From Cloeon dipterum (taxonomy: Eukaryota; Arthropoda; Insecta; Ephemeroptera; Baetidae), in NCBI RefSeq assembly GCF_949628265.1, contig NC_088790.1, forward strand, positions 23,626,545 to 23,690,544: a stretch of 64,000 nt of DNA, written 5' to 3'. A program made the position numbers and the translations under genes. The notes under the pieces are model-generated. The model made no database searches and was not told the DNA's origin. It saw only the letters and a list, made by a program, of their open reading frames with translations. How positions within the stretch are numbered: position 1 is the first letter of the stretch; every line of letters starts with the position of its first letter. Below, piece after piece: positions 53,352 to 64,000 of this stretch.

Positions 53352-55239
53352 GATCCTAAACGAATTTTGAGTTTACAATAAATAATAAGGTCAACTTTTT
53401 AGAACTTTTTTGTACGAAATTTTTTGAATTGATAGCCCTCTTCGATTTTTACAGGTTGCTGAACCGAAATACAGCCATTAAAATTCTGCACAAACACACA
53501 ATTAATTTTATTCAACCCAAATGGAACCTTTTAGGTCAGGTAGGAATCATTTAAAAATGTTTCACACTTTTTAGACAGTTAAATTTGATAAGTTAACAAT
53601 TTCCACCAAAAAACTAAACCAAAAGCGAGCATGATTAAATTAAATTAATCCCTCTGGTAGAAAAAAACGGCAGGTCCTATTTTAAATTCTCCTGCTAATA
53701 TCTTTGTAAACTTTATTTTATTACTTATTACGAAAAGCTGGTCTCATTATTCCTTCCTTAGTAGGAAAAAAATTCCATTTTCCTTCCTGCTCGAGGAAGA
53801 AGTGGAAATGCGGACTCCGGCGTACGCGGCACTATATTGCGCGCATTTGACTGGCAGAAAGGGGGAAGGAAAGTCGTGTTGACGAGAAGAGCATTTAAGT
53901 AAGCCCGTATAAGCTGCTTATTTTATAAACTGAAGTTTCAAATTTCTGAAGCAGAAGAGAAGAAGGAAGGCTTTCGCCGCGCCGTCTTTTGATATTGGAT
54001 TACCCGCGAAACGCGCTTTGTTCTCACGCGCGTGCTTTGAACAGGAGAGCGACACAAATTGAAACATTTAACTTTTTGAGGTATTTTCACACGAAGTTTT
54101 GTGGTTTTATTAAATTTTCCATTTATGTTACAAACATGAATTGTAATGGAGAGCCTTTTCGCTTGCTTTCGCACTAGTGCGTGTCTCTTTTTCATCCACT
54201 CGCGCGTCCTCTATAAATGATAACTGTATATATTTACAACAAGTCGTTACATATCTGTAGCACATATACATTCGATGGCAAAAATATTGTATATTTTTCA
54301 CAAGGTTTCGTTAAGCCATTTGATGATCGCTGAGATTCGACACATAAAGCTGAACAATTTAACCCTTTCGCAGTGTGTGATTGTGTTTTAATTATATTTT
54401 CAAAAAAAAAAAAACCAAACGATACACTCCACCTGAGCTTTTTCTCTCTATATCTTTTCAGGCAGCTGATGAGCTTTTTCCCGCTTAAACCCTAAATTTT
54501 ATCTTGAGAAAATCATTTTAATAATGCGTCAGAGCGTGTTACAGTTTAACATTTGTATAATTACACGAGATTTACTTCAGAAGGAGTGAAAAATGCAACT
54601 TTCTTTCTGAATTATTTTTTTTCTACAGCAGTGAATGCGCATACTTTTATATAAGTGCTACCAATTTAATTCATTCAAATAATAATTGCGTAATCACAGA
54701 ATATATATCTTGAAATTTCTGAGGTTTGTCCATTTGGCTGCTGAGAGCTCACAAGAAACGACCGACATCTTTCTTCAGATCCGACACTTTGAATATATCT
54801 GCGATTTCAGATTCGATGAACTGAAAACCATGAAGATCAGTTCAAACAAAAATTCTTATTAGCTGTCGATTGACTGAATAAATTCTGGAGGTTTCATCAC
54901 GTCGAAATAAATCTAATCCCGTAAAAAATGCACAAGGCTTGAATCAGGAATCGCAGTGAAGAAAATCTCCATATAATATCGTGATTAAATGTCAAAGTGT
55001 CGGATCCTGAGATGTTTCTCGTCAGCAAATCAACTTTGCTCTTAAATGCTATATGTAGATACACTACTTTTCCTCTCAATCATATAGCCGATTTCAATTA
55101 CGAACAATTCATATATAATTTGAGCTGTGGGGGCGAAATCATTTTTCGTTTCACACAAGATTTTTATTCTTTCCGCGTGATCTTTTGATTTAGTCAGTCT
55201 ACCTGTTTGCAATCTAAATGAGGAATTATTATTTTGTGT
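53352..55239. other. Gene desert: mostly AT-rich, one GC-rich patch
   Basis: A GC-rich patch lies at about 53790-54060. A 12-base A run is near 54401. A short inverted match, ATCCGACACTTTGA, occurs at 54779 (plus) and near 54993-55008 (minus). No coding sequence is supported. Confidence 0.4.
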
Positions 55240-55544
55240 TCAGAAGGGGCGTGGTGCGTGTGAGTCACTCAAAAAGACTGTTCGAAGTGCTGCTAATCGT
55301 TCTTGCTGAGGTAGATTCAGGATTATAAACAGTGTGTGTGTGTGTGATTGTGGAAGAAACGAAATCGATCGCAGCGGCCGAATTGGTTGCAAAAAGTCAA
55401 CGAACGAACGAACACATTGCACAATAACACTTTATAAACTGAGGAAGCGTCCGTTGGCGGCGCTAGTGTCTCGAGTCGGCGGCGGAGGGGAGGGGGAAAC
55501 TAAAGGATCTACTTTGCGTGGCGCCGCTCGAGGTCCAGTGATGG
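55240..55544 (-). other. Hmx 3' flank
   Basis: Probable 3' UTR and flank of Hmx. It contains a (GT)n run at 55331-55347 and a GC-rich stretch adjoining the stop codon. No other gene is seen. Confidence 0.45.
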
Positions 55545-59252
<3,708 letters not shown>

Positions 59253-60639
59253 CTGTGAAAAGAGAAATTCAATTGCACTGTTAGTTTTTTTGTTTGTATT
59301 TTCTTATAAACAGAGAAAAAAATTATTTTGTAAAAAGAGAAATCTTCTGAAGACGAGTAAAATTATATCCGGGAGTATTTCATATTTCTAATGATTTTTA
59401 AATAAATTTATCATTGTTTGTTACAAAAGGAATCTCTTAGGTTTTGACTGTTTAGTTTTTGGTGTAACAATGGAATTCGTGTGAACCACTTACAGTGGTG
59501 GATATTTCCCGAATAAAACGGTATTTAGCAATTTTTGGAGATTTCTGGACCAAAATTTATTAAAAATACAGTTTATTTGCTCAAATTATCTATTAATTGT
59601 AGTAGACGCACTGCGTTAAATGAGAAAAAAACGGAATATTTTTATTGAGGACCAAAAATAGAGCTACGTGTGATATGAAAGTCAGCTCTGAAATTTTCAA
59701 AACATCATCTATTGAACCGTTGATGGGAAATTGGCCAATTTCCCGGCTATAAAGTCTGAAAATTATAGGGACTTTTCTGGAAAGTAAAAAACGCCCCATA
59801 TCGATCGATTCGTCTTGTCAGGTAGAGTTTACCAGTAAAATATCATTCATTATAATTGAATGAAAAAACAAGTTTATTTAAAATTAATAATTTTAAATGA
59901 TTTCCCATTTACAAATATTTGCATTTATGCTAAAATTACTGAAAACGTTATATTCTTACTATTTAAATTTTCTTTCATTATGGATGTAAAAGATGCTTTA
60001 AGCAATATATATTTAATTAAAAGTTTGTAATTTTGAGGCGTTTTATCAGAGCATATTTGGAATTTAAATTATATTGTAACAACTAATTGTGAGTTGGGCT
60101 TTGAAAAAGTCTTAAAATTCCTTTAATCGATACAAATAAGAACAAAATTAAATTCTCATTTTACTTCCAAAAGAGCGGAAATTTATTTTTAATGGCCCTG
60201 AATTATTAATTCATTATTCTTTTTAATTGCTATAGGAATCAGCTTAACAAGGAAACCTTAATATTCTGCCATAAACCCTTTTATTTGCTTTCTTTAACCA
60301 GATGACAGTTTAAAAACATCAATTTCCTTCCATCTTCCCTGTTAAGAGTGGTCTGCGAGTTAAGCACTGTCGATAATAGGATCGCTTTTCGAGTTTGACT
60401 TTATAGAGCAAGGAAGGAAAATGCCATTTGGTTGAAATAGTAAAAAAACATAAAATTATTTGGCATAATGATCAACTCTCTTTGTCAGATAAAAATAAAT
60501 TTGTAAAAATTTTCCGACTTAAACAGGGAAAATTTAACCCTGTCCCGCAATTAAAGAATCCTCTACGAATTACTCTTGCAGTTTCCTTGAAGCTCCGTGC
60601 GAAGAAAATTGCGGGTAACACTAGACTAATCTGATAAAA
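59253..60639. other. AT-rich region upstream of the visible Hmx exon
   Basis: Probably Hmx intron. It carries an inverted repeat B copy at about 59780-59830 (complement CCTGACAAGACGAATCGATC). No coding exon is supported. Confidence 0.45.
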
Positions 60640-61200
60640 AGACGATCAGTCGGATTGTATTGTGTGTCAGCAAATTATATGGCTTGTCAGCGAAAAGGCG
60701 GGAGAGAAAAAGACGGCTCGAAAGTTTGCCGCAGAAACAATTGCAAGAAGCCGCTAACAAAGTGAGTCAGCGTCTCTTTTTCGCTCGCTCACTCGCTCGC
60801 CGGGCCATCCAATCGATGCTGGAGACACGAGAGATGACTGTCTCTCTCTCTCTCTTCCCTCTCTTGCTTGCTTGAGTAGGTCGTTTTACAGCGAACATGA
60901 CACCTCCCCCGCGCCTCCCTGCCGCCCGCCGTCTTAAGTTAAAAAGCTGCCAACCCCACAGCAGCAGCAGCAGCAGTAGCAGCCACTTTTTGTGCGTATA
61001 TCAAAGAAAAGATGATCTGCATAACCTGCTCTCTCGGATCAGAGCAGAGCAGAGCTGCAGGTGGCAATTTCGGCTGTCGCGCGCATTTACCTGCTTCCAA
61101 CGAAACCCGATAAAAGTGTTTGAATTGCCCGTGCCAGGCTTCGCCTTCTTAATTTGTCTCGGTTTTGCTTTTGAACCACCAGAGATGATGAAATTAAATC
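60640..61200. other. GC-rich island with CT and CAG runs
   Basis: Contains a CT tract at 60841-60855, CGCTCGCTCACTCGCTCG near 60782 and a CAG run at 60959-60983. Frames are low complexity. It could be an Hmx enhancer or 5' UTR. The following 61201-62399 is AT-rich, with nothing seen. Confidence 0.3.
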
Positions 61201-62399
61201 AGGCTTTATGAACAGGATTCGGAGCTTTTTATGATTCTAATTTTTTCATTTATAGTCTCCGGGATTTTTGTTTTGCTCGGAAGGGATTTTTTAACAAATC
61301 CATTAAAGTTTCCAGCTTGGAAAAAAATTACAAATATAAAGGCTTAAAAAATGGGGAAATTAAGAAACTATTTTATTTCTTAGGAAATCGACTGTTTCTG
61401 CATTTTTGCTGCAGAAAAATCGACAGGCTGAATGAAGATCGAGGTAATATAGCTAATGGAAAACATGTTTTACAGCCTGTAATACAATCCTATTTTGCAA
61501 GAAGAAGTCTAAACAATTCAAACAGCGTTTGGTTTTTTAATTTTTGGCGGTCAAAATATTTGCAAAAATAATTTTTTCCAGATTTTTATCGATTAATATT
61601 AAAAACAAGGAAGCAAAAACACTCTGATTTTTACACATGTCTTGAAACTAGTTTTGGGGAGTTTTACATTTATTTTTTGTGCAATAGCGGGAATTTTTAA
61701 TGATATAAAATCACCCGACGTTTTTAGAGATAAGAAAAATCCCTGATTTTATTAACTTAAAAGTATAATTTCTCCACTACGAGAGCATAAATCCACTCTG
61801 CTTTACGACTAAATGTAAGGAGATTTTTAAATTAAAAATAAATAATAATAATAACAGTTGATCGAGCTGGAGGTTTTTGAAGAAATAGGGAAAAATTAAT
61901 TGCTTGAAATACATCCTTATAGTAAGCTGCTATTAATTTCAACTAAATAATAGAAACAAAAAACACTGTAAATTTGGACGTGGCTGAAGACCTCGAATTT
62001 AGTATTTCATTCGATTTTTTTTATTCGAGGAATCCAAAGCTAGAACACGTTTTTTCTTTTAATTTTAACTGGTAGGATAGATGATAAATTGCGCGCTTTC
62101 AGAATTTTTAAACTTGTTAAATCCGTAGAAACATCAGAGAGGATTGTTTGTGCATAAAATGATCTCGTTAGAGAGGTTTTTACCCTGAAAAATCCCACGT
62201 GCCTTGTTTGTAAACAATTATTCAGTTTGTAATAATTTAAAGGCTTTTATCCTGTGTTTTTAGTTACTTCATCAAAAGTGTTGTTAAACCTGAATTCATT
62301 AAAAATAAAAAATGCCTTAAATATACATAAACATATCCCTGTTTAATGTCCTAAATTTCGATTCAAGTGAAAGAATAAAATTTGTTCGTGTGTATTTTA

Positions 62400-63200
62400 T
62401 AAAAATTCCCCCGGCTGAAAAACGATCAGTCAAACTCTGGTGATGGCTGCATGGCTGGTGGGAAAGAGTCTGTCTGCATGTCTTTGGAGGAGGCAAATCG
62501 ACTTCTCGTCGATAAAAATTGCGTGTCAGTCTCGACATTTTTGTGCAGCGCGCCATTGTTTTCTGGCTGGCTGGGTCGTCTGGGGAGTTGAACAGGCGAC
62601 GACGACGACGACGACGACTGCTTCCCTTTTGCAAAAGCGGCGGGCTGTGGCGGTGGAGGAATAATTAATTTTGATCGCGGGGGTGCCGTCGGCAGAGCAG
62701 AGCAGAGCACAGAGAGGCAGCAGCGGCAGCAGCGCGAGGGAGAAAGAGAGCGCGGCGCACTCACTCGGCGGCACCACCGGGATAAAATCAATACTCGCGC
62801 CGACGAAATCCTCCTTTCGCTCTGCTTGTGCAAAAATGCGCTGCGCCGAATAGTAGTAGGAAGCTGGCGCCGACCAATATCGCCCCGCGACTCCCCCTCC
62901 CTCCCCCAACCCCCTCCAGCCTAATTCGAATCTGCGGCCGGGGTGGACAGGACACAGCGAGTCGGCGTCATAAAAACGACGACAAAAGCCCCCCTTTAAT
63001 CCGCACGCGCGCACTTTTTGCTTGGCGCCCAGGCTTATCGGCTCGCGAAAACCGATTTCAAAATGGAATCGGCCTGCGTTTAAACTCGAATTACCCAGCC
63101 ATTGAGCCCTGCGATTGCATCGAAAGTGGCTTCTCGATCTGTTCGCAATTGGTGGTCGTTAACGGAAAATTATACACGCGTTGGAATCTGCTATAGTTCC
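62400..63200. other. GC-rich island with (GAC)n run
   Basis: The largest CpG-rich island outside exons, with a GAC repeat at about 62597-62618 and GCAGCAGCGGCAGCAGCG near 62718. Frames are open on both strands (for example minus 62426-62833), but none resembles an HMX N-terminus. It is a candidate for Hmx 5' UTR, promoter or enhancer. Confidence 0.35.
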
Positions 63201-64000
63201 AATTTCTAAATATTTAAAGAAATCACTAGGAAAAAATGGTTTCCTGAATTTCTTGCTTGTTCTGCTATCTTTTAAATGAAGTTGAATTTAATTTTTTTTT
63301 TAATTATAGTGTTTTAATTTTTACGTTGACCGTTTTTGGGAAACACAGTCAAAAATGGTTAGTCTCAATGTTTTCCCTTTAATTGATTCTTTCAAAATCC
63401 CGACATTAAAAAGTAAAAATACGGTAGCAAATATTTTTTAATCAAATATCAACTTTTTGTGTCAATTTGTGCAGTCGGTTTTTTTAAAGAAATATTTTGC
63501 GCTCTAATCTTCTTTTAAATTCCATTTTATTTTCCAGTATTAAATAATTTTTAAATCATCAATCTAATTCAACGAACTGTTGCAGGTTGGAGGACAAAAT
63601 TTATATAAATGAGGTCAAGCAAACTCAAAGGAATGCACACCAGATAGTTATCTATTTACTTGCAGAGAATCCGTTGTATTTTTTTTTTTAATTTCACACC
63701 TTGAGGATCTCTAATTGGTGCATTTTCAATGATAAAAGGTATATGCTTTGGATTCCTCTCGCTGGGCCCAGTCGAACTAATATCAAATTTGATGTCATAG
63801 GTCAAGGTCAAAGGTCACTACTGTTAAATTTGTTTGCTAATTAAATTTTTTAATGGAATTTTAAAAATGTGCCTTAAAGTTGTCCCACGATATGTGTGTG
63901 AACTTGTGAGAAAACTCCAGAGTGGTGTTTTGTATTGTTTCCGATAAATTAATACGCTTCAAAACTGAAAAACCCAGTATTTGGACTTTTTTCGTGTTTT
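63201..64000. repeat. AT-rich end of window with dispersed repeat C copy
   Basis: TGCTTTGGATTCCTCTC (63744-63760) and GTGTGAACTTGTG (63897-63909) repeat the order seen at 19914-20095. A GTCAAGGTCAAAGGTCA tract (from about 63802) lies between them. The element may continue past the window. Bases 63201-63740 show nothing. Confidence 0.5.

Noticed and set aside
54768-55010. Inverted match around ATCCGACACTTTGA
   Set aside because: Only about 14-20 bases match well and the flanks diverge quickly. It is too short to call a structured element.
62426-63014. Long minus-strand frames as the missing Hmx N-terminal exon
   Set aside because: They contain serine, valine and basic runs from repeats, lack an HMX-like N-terminal motif and have no clear donor that would join the 59252 exon in phase.

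Overview
The window looks like nuclear DNA of an arthropod, most likely an insect with a compact genome. Protein-coding exons are GC-rich and lie in very AT-rich flanks. Most introns are only 45-70 nt, with a few of 0.5-1.7 kb. The promoters carry insect-type motifs (a DRE, TATCGATA; NRF1/Ewg-type GCATGCGC). The gene set (TULP4, AAK1/Nak, PPME1, HELLS, HMX) is typical of bilaterians. A full-length HELLS argues against Drosophila. The species cannot be named from the sequence. Exon models were built by hand from splice sites and reading phase, and every complete model closes to a whole number of codons.

Layout. Positions 1-36 kb are gene-dense: the 3' end of an ethanolamine-phosphate phospho-lyase gene (+, to 1493); a six-finger C2H2 zinc-finger gene (+, 2936-7742); an unrecognised 449-residue coiled-coil gene (-, 8749-11230); a tubby-like TULP4 gene (+, 12018-23022); an AAK1/Nak-type kinase gene (+, 24480-28375); protein phosphatase methylesterase 1 (-, 28756-31178); and the chromatin remodeller HELLS/LSH (+, 32550-36256). 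The coiled-coil/TULP4 and PPME1/HELLS pairs diverge from short shared promoter regions. The zinc-finger/coiled-coil and Nak/PPME1 pairs converge.

From 36.3 to 55.5 kb there is a gene desert of about 19 kb: AT-rich DNA punctuated by GC/CpG-rich islands of 0.3-0.8 kb, with several palindromic or dispersed repeats, a direct duplication and two weak coding candidates. It borders the homeobox gene Hmx (-, three recognised exons between 55545 and 59252, 5' exon or exons not found). The rest of the window (59.3-64 kb) is probably Hmx intron or upstream DNA and carries the same kind of islands. A regulatory landscape for a developmental homeobox gene is the simplest reading of this half.

The genes do not form an operon or pathway. 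The less ordinary signals are a split start codon, a GC-AG intron, a possible alternative kinase tail, foldback hairpins with arms of roughly 60-155 bp, at least three dispersed repeat families (one repeatedly found as inverted pairs), and a candidate orphan terminal exon in the desert. I did not find a clearly new biological system.
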